Source: an uncultured Roseovarius sp.
GTDB lineage: Bacteria > Pseudomonadota > Alphaproteobacteria > Rhodobacterales > Rhodobacteraceae
NCBI GenBank assembly: GCA_951812895.1
Contig: OX638333.1
Location: 2,460,001-2,524,000, forward strand
Length of the DNA stretch: 64,000 bases
Direction: 5' to 3'
The notes under the pieces are model-generated. The model made no database searches and was not told the DNA's origin. It was given only the letters and a program-made list of their open reading frames with translations. The position numbers were made by a program, and so were the translations under genes. Within the stretch, counting starts at the first letter, position 1. Each line of letters begins with the position of its first letter. Positions 1 through 8,500 of the stretch are shown here, in pieces.

Positions 1-505
1 CTCCGCAAATTGGAACAATACTTTCGTCCGACAATTTCTCCAGATTGGGTTTCGCGTGCTTTTGCGGGGCCAGGATAATGTCGATGTCAATTGGTTGATC
101 CCCTGTGCTGCTGTCCCAGATAGACGTGACCAGTTTGATCCCGACACCGGGATGCTGTTCCAGAAACGACCCCAGTCGGGGCGACAACCAAACGATAAAC
201 GCCATAGACGCGCGGACCGTTAGCGTGCTTTTCAGGTCCGGTCCAAATAGGCCGCTTGTAGACAGCTCTATCGTGTCCAGCGCATCCCGGACCGAGGTGA
301 GATAGGCCTTGCCGATATCGGTCAGCAGCAGGCTTTTGGGGCGCCGGATGAATAGCTTTTGGCCAAGCTTTTGTTCCAATGCTTTGATGTGCTGACTGAT
401 CGCAGTTTGGGTCAGGCCCAGCTCATGGCTTGCACGTGTGAAGCTAAGCAACCGCGCGGCGGCCTCAAAACTGCGAAGCCAATTCAAATTAAGGTTTTTG
501 GTCAT
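1..505 (-). CDS. LysR-family transcriptional regulator (partial, runs off the window start)
   Basis: About 168 codons are present; the C-terminal part lies before base 1. The N-terminus starts MTKNLNLNWLRSFEAAARLL and continues with a typical LysR winged helix-turn-helix (FTRASHELGLTQTAISQHIK, residues about 23-42, then LEQKLGQKLFIRR). The start of the periplasmic-binding-like effector domain follows. ATG at 505 is the only sensible start. It is divergent from the dioxygenase gene at 616, the usual arrangement in which a LysR protein controls its neighbour. The effector is unknown. Confidence 0.85.
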   Translation of the reverse strand, partial: MTKNLNLNWLRSFEAAARLLSFTRASHELGLTQTAISQHIKALEQKLGQKLFIRRPKSLLLTDIGKAYLTSVRDALDTIELSTSGLFGPDLKSTLTVRASMAFIVWLSPRLGSFLEQHPGVGIKLVTSIWDSSTGDQPIDIDIILAPQKHAKPNLEKLSDESIVPICG

Positions 506-522
506 TTAGGGTAAAATTTATT

Positions 523-589
523 ATGTTCATGAAGTGTTATTATTTCATTTTATTTATGCAATTTCCAGAGCCATAGTTTTCACGAACAT
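523..589. promoter_or_regulatory. Divergent intergenic region with a long-spaced inverted repeat
   Basis: ATGTTCATGAA at 523-533 is repeated in inverted orientation as TTCACGAACAT at 579-589 (one mismatch), between the divergent LysR gene and the dioxygenase operon. The intervening DNA is strongly AT-rich. This could be a pair of regulator binding sites; assignment to the adjacent LysR protein is inference from position. Confidence 0.35.
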
Positions 590-615
590 TTTTCGATCCT
601 TTGACAGGAGGCACC

Positions 616-1476
616 ATGAACATCGCGTCAAACCCGCCCAATGCCGACATCGCCCTGACCCTTGTCGACCTGAAACGTTACCCGATCGCCGATCTTGATC
701 AGGGTGAAGGTGCCGCGTTCTTAAGTAAATGCCAGCACAGCATGGAAACCAACGGTTGGTGTAACCTTGACGGTTTCATCCGGCCTGATGCGCTGACCGC
801 GCTGGCGGATGAGGCAAACGCATTGTTGCCCACGGCCGAAACCCTGACCATCAAGCGCAATATCTATCAGGGTGCGATTGATCCGTCCTTGCCGGCAAAC
901 GATCCGCGGCGTCAGGAGTTTATGCATGTTGCGATTCAGCTTGCGGATGACCAAATCCCCGATGAAACGCTGATCCAGCAGCTCTATAAATCCGATATCC
1001 TGACAGAGTTCGTGCGCCGGGTGCAGTCAAAGGAACAGCTTTACCGCTGTGCTGATGAATTCCAGGCGCTCAACATCGTGGCGCTTCAACCGGAAAGCTG
1101 GCACGCGTGGCATTATGACACGACGGAATGTACCGTCACTTTGCTGCTGCAGGCCGCAGATCAGGGGGGTGAATTTGCGTTTCTGCCCAACTCGCGTACG
1201 GATGAGACCGAAGATCGCGAAGCCGTTGACCGGCTTCTGGCGGGTGACATGTCGCAGGCCCAGACCTTTTCACGCGGGGCAGGGACCTTCACGCTTTTCC
1301 GTGGTGGTTACTCTCTCCACGGAGTGACCAAGGTAGAAGGGGAACGCCCAAGGATCACGTCGATCATGACTTATGATGAACAGCCAAATCGTGTAATCAG
1401 CGATGACATAAACATTCGAATTTATGGCAAGCGCGTCGAACAGATTTTGGCAGAACGCGCGCAGGCAGGGGAATAA
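616..1476 (+). CDS. Non-heme Fe(II)/2-oxoglutarate-dependent dioxygenase-like protein (HalD/ArpA-like)
   Basis: A 286-residue protein with a double-stranded beta-helix iron site: H166-Y-D168 in a WHAWHYDTTE motif, distal H235 in GYSLHGVTKV, and Arg in the following ERPRITS segment, a likely 2-oxoglutarate ligand. The overall look recalls the HalD/ArpA-type dioxygenases. Halogenases of that family carry Gly in place of the metal-binding Asp; here Asp is retained, so hydroxylation rather than halogenation is expected. An AGGAGG at 606-611 sets the ATG at 616; an upstream in-frame TTG at 601 is unlikely. It is followed after 5 nt by a cysteine hydrolase in the same operon, and is divergent from a LysR gene. 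The substrate is unknown, perhaps a free amino acid or small acid. Confidence 0.75.
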   Translation: MNIASNPPNADIALTLVDLKRYPIADLDQGEGAAFLSKCQHSMETNGWCNLDGFIRPDALTALADEANALLPTAETLTIKRNIYQGAIDPSLPANDPRRQEFMHVAIQLADDQIPDETLIQQLYKSDILTEFVRRVQSKEQLYRCADEFQALNIVALQPESWHAWHYDTTECTVTLLLQAADQGGEFAFLPNSRTDETEDREAVDRLLAGDMSQAQTFSRGAGTFTLFRGGYSLHGVTKVEGERPRITSIMTYDEQPNRVISDDINIRIYGKRVEQILAERAQAGE

Positions 1477-1481
1477 CAGCA

Positions 1482-2030
1482 ATGAAAACAGCACTATTGG
1501 TGATCGACGTACAAATGGCCTTTGTCGAGGATGATGCCGCCGGGGCATCCCGGTCCTGTCCGGGCGCTGAGAAGAATGTAGAGCGTCTGCTTGCGGCGTT
1601 CCGGGAACGCGGTGACAAAGTGGTGCATGTGCATCACCACGGTCTGGATGCAGATGATCCGTTTCATGCGGACAACCCGGGTTCGGCGGTGCAACCCTTT
1701 GCGGCGCCACTGGAAACCGAAACGGTTGTTGTCAAACATGTCACCAGTGCATTTGTCGGTACAACGCTTGAAGAACAACTGCGCAAAGATGGCATTGAAC
1801 GGTTGGTAATCACCGGAGCCACGGCCAACCATTGTGCAGAATCTACGGCCCGGTCGGCAGGCAATCTTGGGTTTGATACGCTGTACGCCTCTGATGCGGT
1901 CTGGGCCTATGCAGCAGACAGCCCTGATGGCATGCATCACAGCGCGGATGTGATCCATTCGGTTACGCTGAGCAATCTGCACGGCGAATTTGCAACCGTT
2001 ATGCCAACCCAGGATATTCTGGCTGCTTAA
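1482..2030 (+). CDS. Cysteine hydrolase, isochorismatase family
   Basis: A 182-residue protein with the isochorismatase/nicotinamidase fold and its catalytic triad: D9 in LLVIDVQ, K85 in VVVKHVTSAF and C118 in ATANHCAES. The cis-peptide stretch before the Cys (VITGATANHC) is typical. Such enzymes hydrolyse C-N bonds in small amides or ureido acids, or an enol ether. It lies 5 nt after the dioxygenase gene and is probably co-transcribed, so the two may act in one degradative route. The real substrate cannot be read from sequence. Confidence 0.85.
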   Translation: MKTALLVIDVQMAFVEDDAAGASRSCPGAEKNVERLLAAFRERGDKVVHVHHHGLDADDPFHADNPGSAVQPFAAPLETETVVVKHVTSAFVGTTLEEQLRKDGIERLVITGATANHCAESTARSAGNLGFDTLYASDAVWAYAADSPDGMHHSADVIHSVTLSNLHGEFATVMPTQDILAA

Positions 2031-2053
2031 GAACGCCGTTGAATTCAAAGCCC

Positions 2054-4312
2054 TCAGCGTCGCTTTCGGCTCACCTTGCGTTTATCCTTGGCGGCCTTCT
2101 TTCCGGCCTTGGTCAACTTGCGTTTCACCGGTTTTCCCCGCCTGCCGCCACCGCTTCCCCGCGGCGGGCTTTTGCCGTTCAGCGTGATCAGCTCCAGCTC
2201 CAGCCCACCGGTCACGGGGGCCGCTTCTGCCAGTCGCACAACTACCCGCTGGCCAAGCCCGATGACCAGCCCGGTGTCGGACCCCATCAACGTCCCGGCA
2301 TCCCGATCAAAATGGAAAAACTCCCGGCCAAGTGAGCGAACCGGGATCAGACCATCCGCACCAGTTTCATCCAACCGGACAAAGGCACCAAACTTGGCAA
2401 TGCCACTGATCCGTCCGCTGAATTCTTCGCCCAGCCTTTCGGACAGGAACGCCGCCAGATAGCGGTCATTTGTATCCCGCTCTGCCATCATCGATCTTCG
2501 CTCGGTCTCGCTGATGTGCTCAGCGGTGTTTTCCAGCCGGCTTTCATCCTCGGGGCTCAACCCGTCTTTGCCCCAGCCATGTGCCGAGATCAGCCCGCGA
2601 TGAACGATCAGGTCAGCGTAGCGGCGGATGGGCGAGGTAAAATGTGCATAAGCTTTTAATGACAGCCCGAAATGCCCGAAATTGGCGGGTGAATAATAGG
2701 CCTGTGTCATTGCCCGCAAGGTGGACATATTGATCACTTCGGAATGGTAAGTATCGCGCGCGCCGTGAAGCAGAGCATTCAAATGCGCGGTTTTGAGAAC
2801 CTGCCCCTTGGCCAAAACCAGACCAGCCGCCTCGGCAACCTCGCGTAAACTGTCCAGCTTTTCGGGGGGAGGTTCCTCGTGCACCCGAAACAGCAACGAC
2901 GTTTTCTTTGCGCTCAGGGTTTCTGCGGCGGCCACATTGGCCAGCACCATGCATTCCTCGATCAGCTTATGCGCATCCAACCGGTCGGCGATGTTGACGC
3001 TCAACACCTTGCCGTCTTCGCCCAAAACCACCTTGCGCTCTGGCAGGTCCAGATCAAGCGGCTGCCGCCGACCGCGCGCCTCTGCCAGCGCTGCATAGGC
3101 GGCATAAAGCGGGCGGATGATCTCATCCATCAGGGGCGCGCATTTCTCGTTGGGTGCGCCATCCATTGCCTCTTGCACTTCGCGGTAATTCAGTGACGCC
3201 GCCGACCGCATCAGTCCGCGCACAAAACGGTGGCTGATCTTTTCTCCGCTGGTATCAATCTGCATCCGAAGGGCGATACATGCACGCGGCACGCCCTCGT
3301 GCAGACTGCACAGATCGCCCGACAAACGGTCCGGCAACATTGGCACAACACGGTCGGGGAAATAGCTGGAATTGCCGCGCCTGCGCGCCTCTGCATCTAG
3401 CGCGCTGCCGGGTGTCACGTAGTGAGCCACATCCGCAATCGCCACCCACAAGATATGGCCGCCCTCGTTCTTCGGATCATCATCGGGCTGCGCATAAACC
3501 GCATCATCATGGTCCCGCGCATCGGCCGGATCAATCGTGACCAGTGACACATCCCGCAGATCCTCGCGGCCTTTCAGGCCCGCCGGTTTCATTGAGTCCG
3601 CTTCGGCCACGGCCTCATCCGGGAAATCATCCGGAATTCCATGCTGGTGAATAGCAATCAGCGAAACCGCTTTTGGTGCCGACGGATCACCCAACCGGTC
3701 AGTGATCCGTGCCCGCGCCAGCCCCATCCGGTCCTTTGGTCCGGCTTGTTCGGCCTCGACCAGCTCGCCGTCTTTGGCACCCCCTGTGGCACCTGCGGCC
3801 ACAGTCCATTCGCGGGCAGCCCCCTTGTCGATGGGCACAATCCGGCCACCCTCGGCACGTTTGCGGAAAACACCCAACACCTTGCGTGGATTGGTGCCGA
3901 TCCGCCGGATCAACCGGCCCTCGTAATGATGCGCCTCGCCTTTGACCTCGGTCAGGCGCGCCAGGATACGGTCACCTTCGCCCAACGCGGGATCACTGGC
4001 CAGCGGCAGCAACAGCACAACCGGTTCCGGCCCTTCCCCCTGCCATTCCATCGCTTTTGCCAGCAGTTCGCCGTCCGGGGTCTGATCCGTAACAACCAGA
4101 ACCGCCACCGGCGGCAGCCGATCAGGATCGCGATAGGTTTTCTTGCGTTTCGCCAGATGTCCCTCGGCCTCTAGCTCTTTGAGCATGCGTTTAAGGTCGA
4201 TCCGTGCCGCACCCTTGATGCCAAAGGCACGGGCAATATCACGTTTCGCGGTTTGGGTCGGGTTTTCGGCAATCCAGTTCAGGATTTCGGCCTTGCTTGG
4301 CATCGTGCTCAT
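2054..4312 (-). CDS. rnr: Ribonuclease R
   Basis: A 752-residue processive 3'-5' exoribonuclease that degrades structured RNA. Domains in order: an N-terminal winged helix (about 1-60), cold-shock-like OB folds, the RNB catalytic domain with metal-binding acidic cluster D267-H-D-D in DPADARDHDDAVY, an S1 RNA-binding domain (FSGRISGIAKFGAFVRL) and a Lys/Arg/Gly-rich tail. Length and architecture match RNase R rather than RNase II. The gene is convergent with the cysteine hydrolase (23 nt apart). In this group a topA gene often precedes rnr; none is seen upstream here. Confidence 0.95.
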   Translation of the reverse strand: MSTMPSKAEILNWIAENPTQTAKRDIARAFGIKGAARIDLKRMLKELEAEGHLAKRKKTYRDPDRLPPVAVLVVTDQTPDGELLAKAMEWQGEGPEPVVLLLPLASDPALGEGDRILARLTEVKGEAHHYEGRLIRRIGTNPRKVLGVFRKRAEGGRIVPIDKGAAREWTVAAGATGGAKDGELVEAEQAGPKDRMGLARARITDRLGDPSAPKAVSLIAIHQHGIPDDFPDEAVAEADSMKPAGLKGREDLRDVSLVTIDPADARDHDDAVYAQPDDDPKNEGGHILWVAIADVAHYVTPGSALDAEARRRGNSSYFPDRVVPMLPDRLSGDLCSLHEGVPRACIALRMQIDTSGEKISHRFVRGLMRSAASLNYREVQEAMDGAPNEKCAPLMDEIIRPLYAAYAALAEARGRRQPLDLDLPERKVVLGEDGKVLSVNIADRLDAHKLIEECMVLANVAAAETLSAKKTSLLFRVHEEPPPEKLDSLREVAEAAGLVLAKGQVLKTAHLNALLHGARDTYHSEVINMSTLRAMTQAYYSPANFGHFGLSLKAYAHFTSPIRRYADLIVHRGLISAHGWGKDGLSPEDESRLENTAEHISETERRSMMAERDTNDRYLAAFLSERLGEEFSGRISGIAKFGAFVRLDETGADGLIPVRSLGREFFHFDRDAGTLMGSDTGLVIGLGQRVVVRLAEAAPVTGGLELELITLNGKSPPRGSGGGRRGKPVKRKLTKAGKKAAKDKRKVSRKRR

Positions 4313-4387
4313 GATGTTCGCCTAACATGGATCGGCACAGGCGTCATCCGGGAAATCAGTGATGGCATTCGGGCAGCGCGGCGTGAA

Positions 4388-5161
4388 TCAACGCTCGCGC
4401 AGGATCCGGAATGCGGTCGACGCGGCCCAGCCCGAGAAGATCGCAATCGCCAGAGACATCAGGCCATAGATCATCGGTTGCTGCCGGGACAGATTGAACA
4501 ACCACCGCTCTAGCCCGACCTTGCGCACATCAATGGCGGTTTCATAGACCGAGATGACCTCGCCACCCCGGGTCAGGAAAATCCGCGTTGCATAAACCCC
4601 TTCGATCAGGTTGGCTGGCATGTTGATCGAGGTGTGAAACAACGTCTGCTGTTCAACATCCACCGAATTCTCAACCATCTTGTAAAGACCATTATTTTCC
4701 CGAATTCGGATAACCGCATCAGTGAAATCTTCGGCACCTCCGGACAAGATTGACGCCCCGATGGAAAAGATCGCGCGCTCAATCGAAATCCCGTATCGCA
4801 GGTCTTCTTGATCCTGTAGAACCGCTTTGAACGGACCGCTGGTCGCGACAGCATAAAAGCTTGGCGCTGAATCGACCAATACGCTTTCGGTATTGACCCA
4901 TATGCCCAGCCTTTTGTCTTTCTTGCGCACGGTTACCGGCTCGGATGGGCCTGACACGGTTACGACGACTTCCAACTGAGTTTCCTGCGGAATCGGTTCT
5001 TCGCGTTTGACTGCACCAAAGACTTCGATGCGAGAGCCGTCAAATGTCGCAGTGATCGCAACCTCATCCTGGCTCAGTCCCAAAACCACCTCTTCGGCCG
5101 CTTGTGCGGGCAGCATGGCGACAAGGCTCAGCATGAATAAAGTGATGATCCGGGAGAGCAT
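4388..5161 (-). CDS. TIGR02186-family membrane-anchored protein
   Basis: A 257-residue protein of unknown function, known in alphaproteobacteria as the TIGR02186 family. It has an N-terminal signal peptide (MLSRIITLFMLSLVAMLPAQ), a large periplasmic part beginning EEVVLGLSQDEVAI, and a C-terminal membrane helix (MIYGLMSLAIAIFSGWAAST) ending in Arg residues, so most of it is probably periplasmic. It starts 3 nt downstream of the TauE/SafE gene stop, which implies one operon and probably a shared transport role. Confidence 0.8.
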   Translation of the reverse strand: MLSRIITLFMLSLVAMLPAQAAEEVVLGLSQDEVAITATFDGSRIEVFGAVKREEPIPQETQLEVVVTVSGPSEPVTVRKKDKRLGIWVNTESVLVDSAPSFYAVATSGPFKAVLQDQEDLRYGISIERAIFSIGASILSGGAEDFTDAVIRIRENNGLYKMVENSVDVEQQTLFHTSINMPANLIEGVYATRIFLTRGGEVISVYETAIDVRKVGLERWLFNLSRQQPMIYGLMSLAIAIFSGWAASTAFRILRER

Positions 5162-5164
5162 GGC

Positions 5165-6079
5165 CTAGTGCCCCCCGCTTGCGCCGATAGAGTAAAGCTC
5201 AGACGGCATAATCAGCAACTCCAGCGCCAGTTTTACGCATACAGCCAGCACCATGATTGCCAGCAGAATACGCAGCTGTTCGGCCTTCATCCGGGTGCCT
5301 ATCGTGGTGCCGATCTGCGCGCCAATGACGCCACCAATCAACAGCAAAACAGCCAGTGCCACGTCTACCGTATAGTTTGTCGTGGCATGCAGCATGGTGG
5401 TGAATGCGGTCACGAAAATGATTTGGAACAGGGAGGTCCCGACCACCACTTTCGTCGGCATACCCAGGATGTAGATCATCGCGGGCACCATGATGAACCC
5501 GCCACCAACACCCATGATCGCGGCCAGAATACCCACGCAAACCCCGACAATCAGCGGAGGGATCGCAGAAATATACAGGCCCGATGTCCGGAACCGCATT
5601 TTGAACGGCAGTTTGTGCACCCAGCCGTGTTTCTTGCGCTTTGGGGCAACGCCTTTGCGGGTGTTGCGGATTGCCTTCAGGCTTTCGACGAACATCATCG
5701 CACCGATGATGCCAAGAAAGACCACGTAACACAGCTTTACCAGCAGATCGACCTGGCCCAGCGACTTGAGATAGTTGAACACAACCACGCCCAATGCGGC
5801 CCCGACCAAACCCCCGACCAACAGGACTGTGCCCATTCGCAGATCGACCGTCTTGCGGCGCAAATGTGCCAATACGCCAGAGAACGAAGATGCTACGATC
5901 TGGTTGGCTTCCGTTGCAACGGCGACCGCGGGTGGAATGCCGATAAAGAACAAAATCGGGGTCATCAAAAACCCGCCACCCACACCAAACATCCCGGACA
6001 AAATTCCGACAAGGCCACCCATCCCCAACAGGAGAAAGGCGTTGACGGAAACTTCGGCTATGGGAAGGTAAATCTGCAT
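5165..6079 (-). CDS. TauE/SafE (TSUP) family membrane transporter
   Basis: A 304-residue integral membrane protein with two internal repeats, each carrying the family's Gly-rich signature: LSGMFGVGGGFLMTP near the N-terminus and LAAIMGVGGGFIMVP in the second half. About eight hydrophobic segments are visible. TSUP proteins export or import sulfite, sulfoacetate and other organosulfur anions. An AAGGGA lies 4 nt before the ATG at 6079 (MQIYLPIAEV), preferred over an in-frame ATG at 6097. It forms an operon with the TIGR02186 gene. Confidence 0.9.
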   Translation of the reverse strand: MQIYLPIAEVSVNAFLLLGMGGLVGILSGMFGVGGGFLMTPILFFIGIPPAVAVATEANQIVASSFSGVLAHLRRKTVDLRMGTVLLVGGLVGAALGVVVFNYLKSLGQVDLLVKLCYVVFLGIIGAMMFVESLKAIRNTRKGVAPKRKKHGWVHKLPFKMRFRTSGLYISAIPPLIVGVCVGILAAIMGVGGGFIMVPAMIYILGMPTKVVVGTSLFQIIFVTAFTTMLHATTNYTVDVALAVLLLIGGVIGAQIGTTIGTRMKAEQLRILLAIMVLAVCVKLALELLIMPSELYSIGASGGH

Positions 6080-6277
6080 GAAATCCCTTAGCCGCATGTC
6101 CCGGGCCTTTGCAAGCGGTCGGACGCGTCAAATCGTGGCAGGTCACATCAATTATTGTAAACTGGCCTTATATTTCGTGATGACACACTCAGTTGAGATG
6201 CCGGAATTGTTCGAGGGTGCGCCAATGCGGCCTTTTGGTCAATCTTCGGCCTTGCTCACTCTCGACGGAAACCACCG

Positions 6278-6673
6278 TTATGGCGCGCTCCGGAACACCA
6301 TTTCGCGCCCCGCGTCATTACTCAAAATCAGAGTGTCACCGGTCACTTCAGCAAGACTCATTTCACCCAATGCGTCAAAAAAGGCATATTCCGCATCCAG
6401 GTCAGGGCAGGCGCGGCGGGTTACGGAGATGTCTTCGGCGGCAAACCACGGGTAAGGTGCCGATTGTGTGCCGGTGAACTGATTGCACGGGGCCTCGCCT
6501 TCAATCTGGCCCTCCCGCGGGAATTGCAGGGTTGCTTGTGCGGGAAAGAGCACCCCGTCGATTTCGGTCAACTGCCATGCAACGCCCACCGCGCCATACC
6601 CGGTCAGGGTTTCGTCTGAACCGCAATTGCTCAGACCCTGTAGAATGCTCAGAGTGATAATCACGCGCAACAT
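6278..6673 (-). CDS. META-domain lipoprotein (HslJ-like)
   Basis: A 131-residue protein with a short lipoprotein signal (LQGLSNCGS, acylated Cys about residue 17). A META-domain core follows: VAWQLTEIDG, an APCNQFTG turn with the conserved Cys-Asn, and a second Cys in RRACPD. META proteins are small outer-envelope proteins; E. coli HslJ is the best-known relative. It starts 3 nt after the TetR gene stop, so it is probably co-transcribed with that regulator. Confidence 0.75.
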   Translation of the reverse strand: MLRVIITLSILQGLSNCGSDETLTGYGAVGVAWQLTEIDGVLFPAQATLQFPREGQIEGEAPCNQFTGTQSAPYPWFAAEDISVTRRACPDLDAEYAFFDALGEMSLAEVTGDTLILSNDAGREMVFRSAP

Positions 6674-6676
6674 GCT

Positions 6677-7240
6677 TCACCTCAGTGCAAGAACCAGATC
6701 AACCAGAGAGCCGATCATATTCTCGTTTTCCTCTGTGTCTTGTGCCGATTGGGTCGCCATGCCTATCGCCGCTGCATTCAAAATCCGGGCCATTTCGGGG
6801 TTGCTGATCCCGGTTTCCGCCAGCAGGCTTTGCAGATGGTCCAGCCGCATGTCGTCGAGGCGCACTACGACTGTTCGAACCTCTTTGCTATGCAAGCCCC
6901 AGGCCCGCAATGCGGCCTCCTTCAGGTCCGGACCGTCCTGACAGCGTGTGATATGTTGGCACAGGTGCCGCAATAGGCCGGCAGTATTCCGTTCATTAGC
7001 CAGAACCTTGTCCGTCTCCCGCTCTGCGCGCTGCATCCAGCTGGACAAAATTTGCGCCTGAAAATCAGGGACATCTTTGAAATGCCAATAGAACGACCCC
7101 TTGGTTGTATTCAGCTGACGTGCCAGCGTCTCAGCTTTCAGGGTGGAATGACCGTGATTGGAAAGGGCTTTAAGGCCAGCCTCAAGCCAATCTTCAGAAG
7201 TTAACCGACGGCGGGCAGGATGTGAGATTTGATCTGACAT
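6677..7240 (-). CDS. TetR/AcrR-family transcriptional regulator
   Basis: A 187-residue protein with an N-terminal TetR helix-turn-helix (LKAETLARQLNTTKGSFYWHFKD, residues about 32-54) and an all-helical ligand-binding domain. An upstream in-frame ATG at 7276 would add 12 Arg-rich residues and is less likely than MSDQISHPARR at 7240. It precedes the META lipoprotein in what looks like a two-gene operon. The ligand is unknown. Confidence 0.85.
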   Translation of the reverse strand: MSDQISHPARRRLTSEDWLEAGLKALSNHGHSTLKAETLARQLNTTKGSFYWHFKDVPDFQAQILSSWMQRAERETDKVLANERNTAGLLRHLCQHITRCQDGPDLKEAALRAWGLHSKEVRTVVVRLDDMRLDHLQSLLAETGISNPEMARILNAAAIGMATQSAQDTEENENMIGSLVDLVLALR

Positions 7241-7414
7241 ACGCAGGCGTATCGCAGGGCGCAACGTTCGGCGCAAGGATCACGTTTTGATTAAGCGGCA
7301 GCTTGCGCGCGAAAACGTTGCGCGGGAACAGAACTCATACAAATTACAAAGAGAATTCCGACCGGAGAAACCGGGGCAGCTATCGCGTGCCTCGGCAACT
7401 CCGGTCTGAAAGCT

Positions 7415-7555
7415 TTAGTCGATCGAAGCTGAATCTTCGGCGCCTTCATTTTTGAGGCCGCCAAAGGGAGAGCCCGAAAACATGTCCATCAGCATTTTAC
7501 CCATCAGGGCCGCGCCGAAGAGAACGATCAGTGTGACAATCACTGTAGTAATCAT
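7415..7555 (-). CDS. Small single-pass membrane protein (46 aa)
   Basis: A 46-codon ORF with a good ribosome-binding site: AAGGAA about 7 nt before the ATG. The product starts MITTVIVTLIVLFGAALMGK, a clean N-terminal membrane helix, followed by MLMDMFSGSPFGGLKNEGAE and an acidic tail (DSASID). It occupies most of the otherwise empty gap between the TetR gene and the DUF1045 gene. No family is recognised. The Shine-Dalgarno match and the amphipathic layout support a real gene, but conservation has not been tested. Confidence 0.5.
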   Translation of the reverse strand: MITTVIVTLIVLFGAALMGKMLMDMFSGSPFGGLKNEGAEDSASID

Positions 7556-7691
7556 AGGTCTGTTCCTTAGTTTGGTTCAGGTTGGTGAGACGGGGATAAA
7601 ACCCGAACGGGGCGACATGATGACGGAATTGTACATTTTGATGAAAGATACGGGCTCAAATGTGGCAGGCACGCGAATTGGCAATCGCGAT

Positions 7692-8408
7692 TCAACCCTG
7701 AGAGCGGTCAACATCTCCGTGCCCACTAAGTAAACTGTGCTTTTCGATGAGGTGAAAGAACCCGGTATTGTCCTCAACGACAAGGCTGAGGCCGTCAATG
7801 ATCATAGGCTTGGTCAGTTCGGCTTGAATCGCCCGTTCAATAGCCGGGTGAACCAATTCCAAGTGCACGGGCGCAAGCCTGTCTGTCAGCGTAATGTGAA
7901 ACCGGAAGAAATCCATAACATAAGGGTACCCCCAACGAAGCAGCATCGCGTCTTGATCTGGGCTGAGGCCATTCTTCCGACGTTTGGCGATTTCTTCGGA
8001 CGAAAGCGGTGCGCGGTATGGATCAAAATGCTCAACGACCTGTGCTGCAAGTGTATTCAATGCGCGCAGGTCACCCGAAGGGAGAAGTGCAAGAAAACGG
8101 CCCATTTGCGTAAGGTGCAAGGCTTTCAATTGAACCGGTGCAGTGCGTGCGCAGAAATCAGACAAAGCGGCATTGAGCGATCCCGCATCGCACCTGCTTG
8201 CCAGACGGAAGGGAGGCTTAATCGTAGCATGCAAACCATAGCGCCGCGCCCCTGCTGTGATGGCGTCAATCTCAATGGCAAGATCCGAAATCGCAGGGTG
8301 GGGCACAGGCGCACCAGAAACGATATCCCAACCAAGCCACGCCTTACCAAAATCTGCCAGTGGACCGTCAGGAAGCGTAAAGTAAATCGCATAACGTTTG
8401 AAATTCAT
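7692..8408 (-). CDS. DUF1045 protein, 2H-phosphoesterase-like
   Basis: A 238-residue protein with the two H-x-T/S-like motifs of the 2H phosphoesterase superfamily: HATIKPPF in the first half and HITLTD in the second. DUF1045 members are often found near phosphonate genes (phn), but none is here, so its substrate could be a cyclic phosphate in nucleotide or RNA metabolism. Start ATG 8408 (MNFKRYAIYFTLPDG) is chosen over a TTG at 8420. Confidence 0.8.
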   Translation of the reverse strand: MNFKRYAIYFTLPDGPLADFGKAWLGWDIVSGAPVPHPAISDLAIEIDAITAGARRYGLHATIKPPFRLASRCDAGSLNAALSDFCARTAPVQLKALHLTQMGRFLALLPSGDLRALNTLAAQVVEHFDPYRAPLSSEEIAKRRKNGLSPDQDAMLLRWGYPYVMDFFRFHITLTDRLAPVHLELVHPAIERAIQAELTKPMIIDGLSLVVEDNTGFFHLIEKHSLLSGHGDVDRSQG

Positions 8409-8500
8409 GTTGTTCCACAATCAATCGATTTTGCCGCTTTGACATCTTATGGGCGGCACCGCATAACCCAAGTGCATATCCTAATTTAACCGGAGGTGTC

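Noticed and set aside
5168-6091. A long frame of about 307 codons on the plus strand
   Set aside because: It is antisense to the TauE/SafE gene, with a composition typical of reversed membrane-protein codons and no family resemblance.
7452-7733. A 93-codon plus-strand frame
   Set aside because: It is antisense to the better-supported 46-residue membrane gene and runs into the DUF1045 gene.
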